NCBI GenBank assembly: GCA_001557505.1
Contig: LSAX01000005.1
Location: 806,001-870,000, forward strand
From: Reticulascus tulasneorum
Lineage: Eukaryota; Ascomycota; Sordariomycetes; Glomerellales; Reticulascaceae
Direction: 5' to 3'
Length of the DNA stretch: 64,000 nucleotides
This document shows positions 1 through 11,729 of the stretch, one piece after another. Position 1 is the first letter of the stretch, and each line of letters begins with the position of its first letter. The notes under the pieces are model-generated. The model saw only the letters and a list, made by a program, of their open reading frames with translations, was not told the origin of the DNA and did no database searches. The position numbers were made by a program, and so were the translations under genes.

Positions 1-394
1 CATGGTCAAATTACAAAAGTGTTGGCTGAGCCGAAGGTTGTGTTATAAGTTAGAATGAAGCTTGGGGCATCTTGTATCGAAGTGCCAGAAGCCCACCGGG
101 CGCGTGGAAAAACTTCACAACAGTCTCGCGATCCGAGGTGATACTCACGAACAGCAATGGCGAAGTCTCCTGCTTAAACTCTCTCTCACTTATCTATGAG
201 TAATAAATGACCGACGCATGTTGCGCTTTGATTAGTATCCCGCTTGCATTATCTGGGTGATCAAAAAGGCGAGAACCTGCATAGCACGTCTCTTCAGGAC
301 TTTCCTCCGCATGCTGGAATCGCATGTGAAGTAATTCGGAGCTATGCCATAATTGACAGCCGTTAAAAGCGCACCCAAAGGACAAGCAGCACTT
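1..394. other. left edge, no gene seen
   Basis: Downstream flank of the SDR gene on the minus strand. Only short unrelated open frames occur, with no recognisable protein, RNA gene or repeat. It probably carries the SDR 3' untranslated region. Confidence 0.5.
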
Positions 395-1474
395 TTACAA
401 GCCAGTACACTTGAACTTCAGCAGCTCCTTCTCGACAACTTCCTTCTCCATCGTCATGAGTGTCGGCAAGTCCCACATGCAACTCATCCACCGGCCACCC
501 AGCCACTCTCGTCTTTGACTTGTCAGATAGGGGAAAGAATGCTGTGCAAGTTCTGCTGTTTCTGTCATTCGGACTGCATTACATTAGCGAGCTCTGGGTC
601 CATCCAGTCTGATTTGGGTGTTCCACGAACATTTGAGGTGGTCAGGTAACTTGGCAGACAGCTCCGTCGGCGTTCCACCGGGATGAACTGAGTATGCGAT
701 TACTCCCTACGTATGGTTAGCATCGCCCCAGACCACCCTTCTGCCAGATTAGACGTCTTACCTGATCCCGATACTCGTCCTGTACAAACTCTGTAAATCG
801 GGCTAGTGCAAACTTTGAGATGTGATAAGCTCCTCCACCCTCACCCATGAAATGGGCAGCGACAGAAGACATGGTGATGATAGTCTTGTCTCCACCCTTC
901 AACATCAACGGCAAGAAAGCCTTGGTCGAGCGGTATGTGCCCCAATAGTTAACATTCCATGCCTGCATGTACTCTTCCTCGTCAGTATCGATCAACTTCT
1001 TGAAAGTAGCCATGAACCCAGCGTTGTTGATGAGAATATCGAGACGTCCCCACTCGGCAGTCAGCTTATCCGCAGCAGCTTTCACACTCGCTGTATCGCA
1101 GACGTCCATTTCGAGTGGCAAAATGGTAGGCGCGTCTCTGCCAGCTGCCTTCGCCGCAGCAAGAATGGCCGCGGTGGCATCAGAGACATTCGAACGTGCT
1201 GCGATGGCAATATGTGATGCTCCTGCTTGGGCATAGCCGATGGCGATGTTCCTGCCTATCCCTTTACTGGCGCCGGTGATGAGGACTGCTTTGCCGAAGC
1301 AGTTGTACTTGGTGACAGGATCAATCTCTGGGTACGTGTCGTGATGTATGATGCCAGTGAAAATATCCACTGGGTAAGATTAGAAACCAGGCTCTCTCCG
1401 CTATTTACTACTGTGGATTTACCTTTACGTGGTGGCAGGCCAGTTGGTCCCGCGGCGGGGGTATTGGATCCCAT
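395..1474 (-). CDS. short-chain dehydrogenase/reductase (4 exons)
   Basis: Classical SDR oxidoreductase of 304 residues, using NAD(P)H on an unknown small substrate, presumably cytosolic. Exons on the minus strand are 1474-1423, 1369-762, 706-631 and 573-395; they sum to 915 nt in frame. Visible motifs are the Rossmann glycine motif TGASKGIG (about residues 49-56), NNAG (132-135), a catalytic Ser near 185 and YHISK with Tyr199/Lys203. The last exon reads REWLGGRWMSCMWDL, typical of the C-terminus of fungal SDRs, which supports the two 3' introns. The start ATG at 1474 adds exon 1 (MGSNTPAAGP...); the last intron has a GCTAAT branch site. It lies head to head with the amidase, so the two may be co-regulated. 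Family confident; substrate not known. Confidence 0.85.
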
Positions 1475-2439
1475 GGGTCTTATTCTTGATGTGTGATTTA
1501 CCTGGGTACTCCTGGATGGCTTTCTGAGTGATCGCGGCGCTCGCTACAGAAGTTGTGATCACGAAAGATCAAATGGGTTACAGACGTGAAGGAAGAGAAG
1601 TCAATCCGAAGCTCGGACTTCCCCACAGGCAAGATCAGAACCGCCCTTGAGAAAAGCTCAACAAGGTGAGATTATGCGATATTTTGTCTTCCTGCTCGTA
1701 AATCACGACCTGTAAGATGGAATAAGCCGTGTGGAGCTTTTGCTTACAGGTCGTATCCTGAACAGGAAAAAGGTAGTCAGCAGCGAAGTCGGGTCAAGTG
1801 GATGTGGATGCGCCCATCAATCGTGCCAAGGTTCAGCGGTCGGATCCGGGAATGACGGATGCCGGCAAAGAAGCTCCGTGGCGCGGCCATAAATCATGTT
1901 CCAGCCTCCCACAATTGTACCTTAGTTTCGCATATGGAGCTAAGTTAAACCGAGGCAGCCTTTCTCAAGTGGTCAGCTCATGATATGTTGAACTCTGCAA
2001 CGGACCTGACAAACAAACGCATATCTGCTGTGTACCTTACCAAGATAATATCTTCGTTCGATTTGGATGAGAATGCCACGCTTGGTTACATAAGCCACCA
2101 TTGCGTCAGTCTGGTTACAGCGCGCTGTGCCGCTCGCTTGTTTTGCCGTGTCCCCGCTATGATGGACACCCTGGTGCTTGTCTGCAGCCGCCAAATCTTC
2201 TCAAGGCATCCCATGTCGCCTCTTCAAACGTGCGACGATGCTCCGTAAGGTGCAAGCAGCGCATCCAATCCTGTTCTAAAGGCATCTCGCAAGTGTTCTG
2301 ACGATACCTGTGCTTCGAGTTCACAAGTGTCGCGCCACTATTGGAGCATGTGCATTCGCGGTTGCTCCTGAGCTGAGCGACACGCGATTGCGATCGGTAT
2401 CCTGTAAATTGACAAAACACTGGCTCGACTGGACGCGAC
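1475..2439. promoter_or_regulatory. divergent intergenic region, SDR/amidase
   Basis: About 965 bp between two divergent genes and therefore expected to contain both promoters. I see no convincing open frame, repeat or clear TATA box in it. Confidence 0.45.
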
Positions 2440-4113
2440 ATGTTTCTACTAAAGCTTTTAACGAGCCTTCTAGGCTTCGGTGACCAACTGCGACCTTTTA
2501 TCACTGAATCCGGCTCCGGAAATGGACCCTTCCCGCTTCTTTTAGATGCAACCCTGGAAGAGCTGCGAATCGGGCTTGGGAATGGCTTGTTCACCAGCGT
2601 CGACCTAGTCAATGCCTACATTGCTCGCATCAATGAGACAATATCTACGTTAAATGCTGTCACTGAGATCAATCCAGATGCCATACACATCGCTGCCGCG
2701 CTAGACGCCATCAGAAGGATAGGCACGCCTCTCCTCGGACCCTTGCATGGCATTCCCATCCTAGTCAAGGACAACATTGCCACAGACGATGCGATGAATA
2801 CCACGGCTGGATCCTACGCCCTTCTCGGAGCCAAGGTTCCGCAGGACAGCTTTGTAATCGCAAAACTCCGAAAGGCCGGCGCAATCATCCTAGGCAAGAC
2901 GAACATGTCTCAGTGGGCCTCAGCCCGCAGCCGGAATACCAGCGAAGGATGGTCTGCGTATGGCGGCCAAACTTATGGAGCCTACTTCCCTGGACAGGAC
3001 CCGTCCGGATCGTCGTCCGGAAGCGGAGTTGCATCTTCGATGGGGCTGGCCTGGGCCTCACTCGGGACAGAGACGGCCGGGTCCATCACTATTCCGTGCA
3101 GCGTCCACAATCTTGTCGGCATCAAGCCCACGGTAGGACTGACGTCCCGCCATCTTGTTGTACCCATCTCTGCACGCCAGGACACCGTTGGCCCAATGGC
3201 GAGGACGGTGAGGGATGCCGCACACCTGCTCTCTGCCATCGCGGGGTTGGATCCAAACGACAATTACACGTCAGCCATTCCATTCAAAAAGATCCCCGAC
3301 TATGTCGCCGCATGTGACTATTTCGCCCTCAGAGGAAAGCGCATTGGAATCCCGCGCAACGCGATAGACCTCGATTTCGATAAAACTGCTGGTGCGCAGA
3401 TCCCGGCCTTCAACTCTGCTCTTGAGATCCTGCGCGGGGCAGGTGCCGAGGTGGTTGATGGTATCTATCTCCCAGGATGGGAACCCATGAAAAACAGCTT
3501 CAATGAGACGAACACCCTCAGTGCAGATTTGGTTGCCGACGTCGAGAAGTACTTCTCGCGGCTTCTCACGAACCCACAGAACATCACATCGCTGGCCTCC
3601 CTCCGTAACTTTACACAATCTCATCCACTGGAGGAGTACCCTGAGCGTGATACCGCCATCTGGGACGGCGCGTTGAGCAATGGCATCAACAACACTTCGC
3701 CGGCTTACTGGAAAAGATACAACGAACGACGCTACTACGCGGGACACTTAGGCTTCACCGGTGCGTTGAGGAACTACTCTCTCGACGCACTTATCCTGCC
3801 CGCATGGTTCGCGGTCCCTTTTACCGCGGTGCTCGGCCTCCCGATTGTGACGGTGCCCCTGGGGCGGTATCCAGACAACACGACCGTGGAGCTCAACGAT
3901 TTTGGAAACTTGAATCATACGGCACCCAATCTTCCGTTTGGCATAAGCTTTGTAGGTGAGGCATTCAGCGAGGAGTTGCTTATCGGTTTGGCCTATGCGT
4001 TTGAGCAAAGAACCATGCGCAGAAAAAAGACCAAGCCGTATTTTCAGCCGAAAACGGAGCTGGTTGACGTAGTGCGGAGCAGGCTGCTACGAGAGACCCC
4101 TACGGACTTGTAG
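2440..4113 (+). CDS. amidase signature family hydrolase
   Basis: Intronless 557-residue member of the amidase signature family, which hydrolyses carboxamides to acid and ammonia with a Ser-cisSer-Lys triad. The triad is visible: Lys in ILVKDNIAT (about residue 110), cis-Ser in the GSSSGSG block (about 190) and nucleophile Ser in GTETAGSI (about 215), followed by the conserved VGIKPTVGLTSR segment. The first 20 residues are hydrophobic and there are several N-x-S/T sequons, so secretion is possible but not certain. Length fits fungal amidases of about 540-580 residues. It shares a promoter region with the SDR and ends about 120 bp from the convergent repeat-protein gene. Substrate cannot be read from sequence. 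Confidence 0.9.
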   Translation: MFLLKLLTSLLGFGDQLRPFITESGSGNGPFPLLLDATLEELRIGLGNGLFTSVDLVNAYIARINETISTLNAVTEINPDAIHIAAALDAIRRIGTPLLGPLHGIPILVKDNIATDDAMNTTAGSYALLGAKVPQDSFVIAKLRKAGAIILGKTNMSQWASARSRNTSEGWSAYGGQTYGAYFPGQDPSGSSSGSGVASSMGLAWASLGTETAGSITIPCSVHNLVGIKPTVGLTSRHLVVPISARQDTVGPMARTVRDAAHLLSAIAGLDPNDNYTSAIPFKKIPDYVAACDYFALRGKRIGIPRNAIDLDFDKTAGAQIPAFNSALEILRGAGAEVVDGIYLPGWEPMKNSFNETNTLSADLVADVEKYFSRLLTNPQNITSLASLRNFTQSHPLEEYPERDTAIWDGALSNGINNTSPAYWKRYNERRYYAGHLGFTGALRNYSLDALILPAWFAVPFTAVLGLPIVTVPLGRYPDNTTVELNDFGNLNHTAPNLPFGISFVGEAFSEELLIGLAYAFEQRTMRRKKTKPYFQPKTELVDVVRSRLLRETPTDL

Positions 4114-4233
4114 ACATAGGAAGCACTCGCATGGGTCGCCGATCGACTGCATGAATGGGTTTCGCTATCCTGTGGCCTGTGGCCGACCTCTGCTTATCTA
4201 GCTAGTGAAGGAACATGAACCGGTATTCTCGCT

Positions 4234-6977
4234 CTAGGCCTTGCCTGCAGTGCGCAGCACTACGCGTGCCATTACCTCTACCGTTCCATCAACTGCATCA
4301 ACATCATTGATGTCATACCTCACCATTGCTGAAAACACTGTGTACGCGATATCATTCGCGGGCTCAAGTGACATCCCGCTCTTACCCAGGGTATACATAC
4401 TCTCCGCTTTGTCCTCCCAGGCCGCCATCATCTCACCAGCCATCGGCCCTTCAAACTTGAATACAAATTCCTTGTCAGACTCTAGCTTCTCCTTCAGCTC
4501 GCAGGCATCCATGCAGATACTTTGGAACGTCTCCGCGATCTCCCGCGCTTTGTGGCCGTTCATGGGAGCCAGGAATGGGCGGAAGAAGTGGAAGAGGCCC
4601 TCAGCTGCTATTTCGATGCCGGCTCGCGCTTCCTCGAGAGGGACATATGGGGCGAGGATGTTGTCGAAAATCTGGTCGAACGCCTTTTGCATGATCTTGA
4701 ATTTCATGTCTTTGGGGTCTGGCTTGCCCTTGATGAAGATTGAAGGTTTGTTCTTCGGTAAGCTTTTGATGAAACTTTCCTGGCCGGCTCTGAACTCGGC
4801 GGCATCGATTGGTCCCTTGAATGTGAGAGGTGAGAGGGGGAAGGTCTTTTTGGTGAAGTCAAAGGAGGGGCTGGAGAACATGAAGTAGAGAGTGTCAATG
4901 ATAGCGCTGTACAGGGTGACCGAGATGTGTTGGAAATACTCCGGTTTTTCGCTCTCTTCTTCACCATCGTCATAGTAATTTTCGTCAAGTGAATCCTCCT
5001 CGGGTACGTTCTTGTCAGCCTGGACGGAGAAGCGTTCTCCGTCGGGGACCGCATTCAGATGGGACATAAGCTCGTTCTCAATTTCTGAGAGTAGCCCCGT
5101 ATGGTATCCTTTTGCCTCCTCAGGTACGTTCTTGTCAGCCTGGACGAAGAAAAGTGCTTCGTCGGGGACCGCATTCAGATGGGACACAATCTCGTTCTCA
5201 ATTTCTGAGACTAGCCCCGTATGGTATCCCTTCCCTTCCTCAGGTACGTTCTTGTCAGTCTGGACGAAGAAGAGTGCTTCGTCGGGGACCGCGTTCATAT
5301 GGGACTCATCCTGGTCCTCAATTTCTGAGACTAGCCCCATATGATAACCCTGTCCCTCTTCTGGATATCCGGGCTCGATGACTGTGGATGGGCTGATTTC
5401 CAACCCAGTCATAGCGTCCTCCATCTCGTTGTACTCGGTCTCGGTGACGGTGGATGGATTAACTGCAACGAAGCTCGCGACATCTGTCATCTCGCAGTCA
5501 ACGGGCTCGATGATTGTCGATGTGCTGACTTCCAGACCACTCATTTGATATTGTAAATCGGGGATCGTTGTCTCGCCGGCTCCAAAAATGGTCCGAGTCT
5601 GGTGCGATGTTGGTTCGTTGTGAGTGAACACATTCTGTGTAGATACATAGTTTGCATGTTCGTATGTCGGGTACTGGATCGCTGCTGTATTTGGCAGATT
5701 TGTACTCGGCCACTCGTGAGCATGCGGTTCAATAGGGTGGAGGCCAACTGGTGGAGGGGCAAAGGGTAGAGGATTGACAGGTGGGAGGGCAACAGGTTGG
5801 TAGTCAACAGGTTGGAATTCAACAGGTTGGAGGTTAGCAGGGGAGATGTAAAAGAGTTGGAGGTCAACTGGTTGCAGGTGAAATAGTTGCAGGTTAACAG
5901 GTTGCACGTTAACTGGTTGCACGTTAACTGGTTGGAGGTTAACTGGCTGGAGGTTAACTGGCTGGAGGTTAACTGGTTGGAGGTTAACCGGTTGGAGGTC
6001 AACAGGCTGGGGGTTAACTGGCTGAAGGTTGACTGGCTGGAGGTTAACTGGTTGAGAGTTAACCGGTTGAGAGTAAACCTGTTGGAGGTCAACTGGCTGG
6101 AGGTTTACTGGTTGAAGGTTAGCTGGTTGGCGGTCAACTGGTTGGAGGTTATCCGAGTTATTGGAAATTGTGGCATTGTTCCACAGATGCGCAAACGGAT
6201 TAGAGGGCGTCATTGGCAATTCGGAGGGAGGAACAGCGGCAGTGGTGGTGGCTTCGAGCACTACCTCCGATGTTTCCGAGGCAGAGGGAGTCTGAGCAGG
6301 GATAGGATCGACCGGACTCTGTGAAACTGGCTGTGCGATTTCCTGGGAAGAACGAGGAGGGGATGGCGGCAAGGGGATGGACGACGGGTCGACCGCTGGG
6401 GTGGGAGTCCCTAGAGTCGGAAGACTTGGAGTTTCCTTCTCGGCCATGATTGACAATGTAATACTCTCGATCGTATCTTTGGGAAGATGCTTCTCCAAGG
6501 CATCTTCTAGGACCTTGTCCTTGCTGCTCTTGAATCCCCGGAGCCTCTCTCGTAGCTCCTCAAGCATGGAAAGCTCCTGTTTGAAAGCGGCCAATTTGCC
6601 TTGGAACACCGCCGCGCTGATAGTAAAGTAATCTTTAGCAATGGTGTCTCGAGCCGCTCTGCCCATCTCGGCTATGATTCCCCGTGCCTGTGATTGGTCA
6701 GTATCGACTTCGAACGTGAGAAGAGAAGACATACCAGCGGGGGTCTTCTACCGCTGTGTCGGTTGAGAAGAGACGTTCGGTGATTCGCCCTCAATAAATC
6801 TAGTCGCTGCTCAACGCGCCTAGAGAGGAAGTCGCCGACCACTTCAGTGGCCATGTCGTGGAGGTTGCTCATACGCACGTCCGCCTCGGTGAGGTACTCG
6901 CCGAAGGTTCGTGACATCTCCAACGCGGTCATCGCGATCTCGTTCTCCGGGGGCAGGGTTTGAACCATTGTAGCCAT
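4234..6977 (-). CDS. 898-aa low-complexity repeat protein, unknown function
   Basis: Not recognised. Two exons (6977-6735 and 6687-4234) join in frame across a 47-bp intron with GTATGT and CACAG ends; start at the ATG at 6977. The N-terminal 170 residues look helical (FGEYLTEADVRMSNLHDMAT..., LEELRERL). Residues about 255-400 are pentapeptide repeats of the QPVNL type, degenerate at the C-terminal side. Residues about 523-643 hold three 40-residue repeats (core GYHTGLVSEIENE). An acidic linker (DGEEESEKPE) leads to a charged, probably helical C-terminal 240 residues. No signal peptide or membrane segment is seen. Both arrays are perfectly in frame although the DNA is tandemly duplicated, arguing that the protein is expressed. 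Role, partners and localisation unknown. Confidence 0.75.
5004..5363 (-). repeat. 120-bp coding tandem repeat, 3 copies
   Basis: The word gtacgttcttgtcag recurs at 5004, 5124 and 5244, exactly 120 bp apart. The units are nearly identical along their length and a decayed fourth copy may follow near 5364. Each unit encodes 40 residues of the repeat protein, so copy-number change would keep the frame. Confidence 0.92.
5730..6160 (-). repeat. 15-bp coding minisatellite (QPVNL-type pentapeptides)
   Basis: About 25 or more tandem units of 15 bp (plus-strand form gaggttaactggctg) inside the repeat-protein gene. The central block is most regular; the 5730-5870 end is degenerate (LQLFY, YQPVA, LPPVN type variants). 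The 15-bp period maintains the reading frame. Confidence 0.92.
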
Positions 6978-8219
6978 ATTGTATTGAAGAAAGAGACGGG
7001 GTAGGGAGAAATGGACGAAGATGAGGAATAGCAGAGTCGGGGAGAAGCTTGAAACCGGCAATGACGTATCAAACGAGGACGCGAGAGACAAAGAAGATTC
7101 AGAAAGAAGAAGACAGCTTCGATACGATGTGAGGTTGTTGATTTCCGAGAAAGGTAATGGCAAGGATCGTTCGTGAGATGCTCTAAGGAAAAGGTTGCAG
7201 GAAACTCGGCAAAGCGTATGGTCAGTCGGCAAATGAAGAGGCAGGAGGCCAAGTCAATGGACTATCCAGACCGTGTAGATCATTTTGCTGTCATTCAGAG
7301 TCTTTAAAGCTAATTTTGTTGCATTATCACTGAATGCGCCCTAGACTATTGTTGAGATCACGAATGGATGGGGGGTGTGAGCTTATTGTTCGTAGCCTTC
7401 AACTGCTGGCCCAGTTAACATTCAGAAGAAATCTCCATTATGACAAGCTTGAATGGTTTCTGAAAAGATGTTAAGAACAGTTCGTTACGGCCGATATTCC
7501 TACAGAAGGAGTAAAGTTCCGGTACAATTCACAAGGGATACATGAGTTAATTTACCTTGGGACTCCGGAGGTCGCGTTAGTCATCGGGCGTCGAAACCAT
7601 CCATGATAACTCATCAGCACCTTATAAGTTACAGCGGTCTGCTGAAATTCCAGTGGGGAGTGCAATGATCAGATGAGAGTGTCTTGAGACTTTCGTCTCG
7701 AAAGACGTTGGCTCGTACGTTCACACAATCTAATGCGTGATAGGTAATATCCCCCAGCCCCTAGCCGGAGATAAAATACGACAAGGACATCTTCATGATG
7801 TCGTAATTACTTTCTGCCGCACCAACTTCATGACATTCATGCCATCTAGCGTGATCTCAACTATTATGATATTTCGACGTTATTCATCACAGCTGACGAG
7901 GTGAAAGATGAGTGAAGCGATTGATGATTGCCACAGAAAGCAGCCCCCGCCAACGTACATTCACAAAGTTTTCCAAAGCCAGGCCGTCCCAGGAGTCGAC
8001 CGTGTCCAAGCACACACACAGTCGAGAAACTAATTTCACATGCATGGTGAAATTCGAAGTGACAATGTATTGATTGAGCTGCTAAGAATTTGAGTCCCAT
8101 CTCTCCCCGGCTTGCGCGGAAGCCGAAATCTTAAAATGAATGACGTCACTCAAACTTCGACTTTCTTCAATAACATCTCAATATTTCTCCTGAGCATAGT
8201 ATACGACAAACTATCAGCC
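6978..8219. promoter_or_regulatory. divergent intergenic region, repeat protein/Zn2Cys6 regulator
   Basis: About 1.2 kb between divergent genes. An open frame continues upstream of the repeat-protein ATG to about 7232, but it lacks an ATG there and is composed of leader-like residues. No repeat or RNA gene seen. Confidence 0.4.
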
Positions 8220-10963
8220 ATGGAACCAGCAGGAGGTTCTGGCCGTCCTGTGTCCGGTGTGGCCACGCGACGAGCGGTAAGCGTAGATCCTGACGAGCCA
8301 TACAAATCTCTCTTTGGCTGACCGTCGCCCATCCATAAGTGCGACGAATGTCGGATGAGAAAGATCCGTTGTGATCGTGCCTCGCCATGCTCGCAATGTC
8401 GAGTTGCAGGTTTAAGTGAGTGATGGATGCAGCTGGCGAATGGGTCAGGCAGCAGCTCAATGGCTGATCGGGCTGCCTATGAGTTTAGCATGCCGGACCA
8501 CAACGCAGCGCTCAAAAGAGCCTAGAGATAGAGTTCAGTTCACGAAACAATAGTGAGTCTGGTTATTCGGCCATAGGCATATCAATTGATGTTTTATGCA
8601 GTGAGACCAAGATTGACCGCATCGAAACTCGATTGGCAAACATCGAGCAGCTGCTCCGGCAATCATCTGGCACCTCGTCAGCTCCATCGGCACATCAATC
8701 GCAGGCTTCTTCGCATAAATCGAACACGCTTCCCAAGTACGATGCCAGCCTTGCCCATCTTGAGGACGACTCGAACACTCAAATGCCAGCTACTGGGGAC
8801 ATAGGGCTTCGGGTAGATTCCATGGTGGCGAAGAGCGTGTTGGAGCAGACTGTTGGTCGGGATTCTGCTGTCCAGCAAGATCCACAGCTCATGTCGGCAT
8901 TGGAATCTTTACGTGCTATTGTGAATCGCACACAAATAGACGCGTCCGGGCCATCACAGGGCTTGAACGCCACATCACTGGCTAAGTCCGCACCGGAAGC
9001 TCCTCTCCCTGATTGGGAGGAGGTAAGGGCGTTACTGGACAGAGCAGAAAGTTCGTTTGCCCCTTGATTCGACATTATATCACATCCTTGCTGATATATT
9101 CTACAGAATCAAGACCGATGGAAGCCAATCTATTATCGCCCGCGGCATTTGAAGACCTCTGTCGGAAATGTCGATCCATGTACGAGGAAGGCCAGGAAGG
9201 CTCGCCGACGGACAAGCTGCTGGTCTACTCGCGCTTGTCTAATATCTGTTCAGAATTCAGCGCCCTAGACGACGGGGATTCAGCCGCTCACAACCACAAC
9301 CTGGCTAAGGGCTTCATTTACTTGTTGTTGCAAGCTTTGGTTACCTTTCCCCTACTGGCTCCTGCTTCTATTGATACCGTTGAAGCCTTGTTGGCCGCTG
9401 CAAGTTCTCTCTATATTCCGCATTTTGACATATGCTGACACTCACGTTCCATTCGCCTAGACATTGGCGACAACAGGCACGTGCAAGCCATCCCTCTCGT
9501 GGTCTTTATCATGTACTGCCGCCCGAATGTGCCAAACGCTGGGTTACAATCGCTTGGCTCATGTCGATCCCAGCTTAGACCCCATGTTCAATCGTAAAGT
9601 AAGCAAAGCTAAAAGGCGAGACTTCCGTGCTGTTTCTGGGGAAATATTCGAAGATCTTGTCGATAGTTATTTCATCCTCCAAACAAAATCAACGATTCTT
9701 TCGCTGTTGATACCCGCCCCTTCACTAGCCCTGCTGTCCTGCCCCCGCTTCTATAAGGAAAACTACTTACATTGTCGTCCCGTCTTTTAGGTCATGCTTT
9801 TCTGGAGCGTGTACATCATGGATCGAACCAACTCCCTTCGTCTGGGCTACGCACCAGCTATCCAAGACTATGACGTCGACACGCCTATGATAACGGCGAG
9901 CGACCAATACACACCAGCAGTCATAGCGATAATGCAGTTTTGGGTGGAATGCGGGAGAATCCAGGGCAAGATTTGTACACAGCTCTACGGACCTGCAGCC
10001 TCATCAATAGTTCCTGACGAACGAGCTCGCATTGCGGAAAGTTTTGTGGACGAATTGGAGCAAATCCGCCAACGCAAAATCAAGGTTTGGATACTTCCAT
10101 CATCCCTCGCCTCTTATTTGCCTAACGTAGCTATCCAGGCGAACTTGGACATCGTGCCACTCGCTAGTCCCGGAATGAGCAGGAATAGTACCGAGCTATG
10201 GATATACGGCGACGATATCATGCACTTCAGCACCTTGTAAGTGTGACGTGGAGCTACAGCTGCGACCTTATCGGTAGCGCTAAAGTTTAGAACTAGAACC
10301 ACGGCCTTGTGCGCTATTCCTTTGAACCATCCGCGTCGTTTCCGCGCCATTGAAAGTGCCCGAGAATGTCTCCGAATCAGCCAAGACATGAGCCAAAGCT
10401 ATATCGACAACATTTATAACTGGACTGCCTGCTGCCATTGGGTACTCTTGCGGACGCCACTTACGCCCTTCATGGGGATTTTCTACAGCGTCATTGCTAA
10501 CCCACAAACCTCACGCGAAGACCTGCAGCTCCTCGAAGATTTCACTTCCTCCCTTCAACCAGCGCGTGGATTATCTGACGGCATCGAGAAGTTCTACCAG
10601 CTATGTTCGGTCTTCGTTAAAGTCGCCCGGGCGTACGTGCGAGCCAAAACCCAACGCCAATCAGCAAGCGACAGCGAGATGGCTCCTCAGATCCCATTAC
10701 AAACTCTACAACCTGCTATTGGTGAGTTCGATGAGCATTTCTCAACCCTTGGGTTCTTCGGCCCGTCCACAGCAACCACCAAGAACAGGACGAACTTGGC
10801 GGATGACGCGGCATACAACAACATGGCTATCGACGGCCCCGAACAGCAGGAGCAGTATTTCGACGTGATGAACTTGCAGGAGGATTGGTACTCGGGCAAC
10901 GTGTCGATGTATGGCTTGTTGGAGCAAGATTTCAATGGGCTGGACGATGTGGGCTTTGAATAA
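8220..10963 (+). CDS. Zn2Cys6 fungal transcription factor (9 exons)
   Basis: Nuclear regulator of 709 residues. Exons: 8220-8276, 8340-8415, 8489-8552, 8602-9050, 9107-9403, 9477-9598, 9791-10084, 10139-10236, 10291-10963; total 2130 nt in frame. Splicing assembles a canonical binuclear zinc cluster with C20, C23, C30, C36, C39 and C46 (spacing 2-6-5-2-6); the sixth cysteine appears only after joining exons 2 and 3. A linker plus short coiled coil (KIDRIETRLANIEQLLRQ) follows, then the fungal-specific regulatory domain with LFWSVYIMDRTNSLRLG. The intron at 9599-9790 is longer than the others (192 bp) and the exon 5/6 junction is the least certain. Directly upstream of the dioxygenase and exporter genes on the same strand, so it may be their pathway-specific regulator (inference). 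Confidence 0.87.
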
Positions 10964-11232
10964 TGGTGGCGGCACTGGCGTCGCCTGAACAAAACAGGGA
11001 GTAGTTCCTTTCTATTAGACGATAAATGTCGCAGGATGAGGACTGCCTTCGACTTGGGTAGCCGAACGATCAACGCAGAACGTTGACAGCACCTTGTCTT
11101 GATGTTCTAGTACAGCCAAGTTACTCGTCATTAACTCCGACCACGGCCGGAGTCTCGAGCACCACCACCTAGATGGCAATCCAGATGCTTAAATCCGGAA
11201 GACTTGGCGAAATTATTCCACTCCTCCAACTT

Positions 11233-11510
11233 GCAGCCTTGTGCATAAGAGTAGCTGCACAATAATCCTTCGTATAAGTCGGGGATGTGAAACCTGTGCT
11301 ACATAACGGCTTCTGTATCCTGCAGCCTTCTTCATAGGAGTATCTTCATAATAATCCTTGGTATAAGTTAGGATATGAAACCTGTGCTACACAACAGCTG
11401 CTGTATCCTGCAGTCCTCTTCATAGGAGTAGTTGCACAATAATCCTTCGTATAAGTTGGGGACATTAAACCTGGGCTACATGGCGGGTCCTGTATTTGCA
11501 GCCGGCCTGC
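11233..11510. repeat. 88-89 bp tandem repeat, 3 copies plus a partial
   Basis: Units start with gcagcc/gcagtcc at 11233, 11322 and 11410, with a fragment at 11498 (periods 89, 88 and 88 bp). Shared words include ataatccttcgtataagt and aaacctgtgctaca. Copies have diverged by scattered substitutions, so the duplication is not very recent. It lies 220-500 bp upstream of the dioxygenase start. Confidence 0.88.
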
Positions 11511-11605
11511 TATTCGGAGTTCAGACATTTGCCTTTCTCCGCATGATGGCGATTATCGGTACAAGACTCTACGAGATACTAGCTCCAAGTTTGAGAACGT
11601 GTCAA

Positions 11606-11616
11606 ATATATAAAGG
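11606..11616 (+). promoter_or_regulatory. TATA box of the dioxygenase gene
   Basis: The word atatataaagg lies about 120 bp upstream of the ATG at 11730 and is followed by a CT-rich tract, the usual look of a fungal core promoter. Confidence 0.6.
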
Positions 11617-11729
11617 CCATCTTCTCAAGTTCTCAAGCCACTCCCTCATTTCGAGAGAATTAGTCTCCAATTCAATTTGCCGTTCAACTATATCCAAAAC
11701 ATCTTAAACAACGAAATACCTCTTGAATC

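Larger units (their letters stand above)
10964..11729. promoter_or_regulatory. promoter region of the dioxygenase gene
   Basis: Contains the end of the regulator gene, an 88-bp minisatellite (11233-11498), a TATA box near 11606 and a pyrimidine-rich stretch just before the dioxygenase ATG. No gene. Confidence 0.6.

Noticed and set aside
5541..6324. Open frames on both strands through the 15-bp array (for example 5541-6092 minus and 5887-6324 plus)
   Set aside because: A 15-bp repeat keeps several frames open automatically; only the 898-residue frame has flanking non-repeat protein sequence and a consistent intron.
6978..7252. Upstream extension of the repeat-protein reading frame to 7232
   Set aside because: It would need a non-ATG start, and the residues look like translated leader; the ATG at 6977 is preferred.
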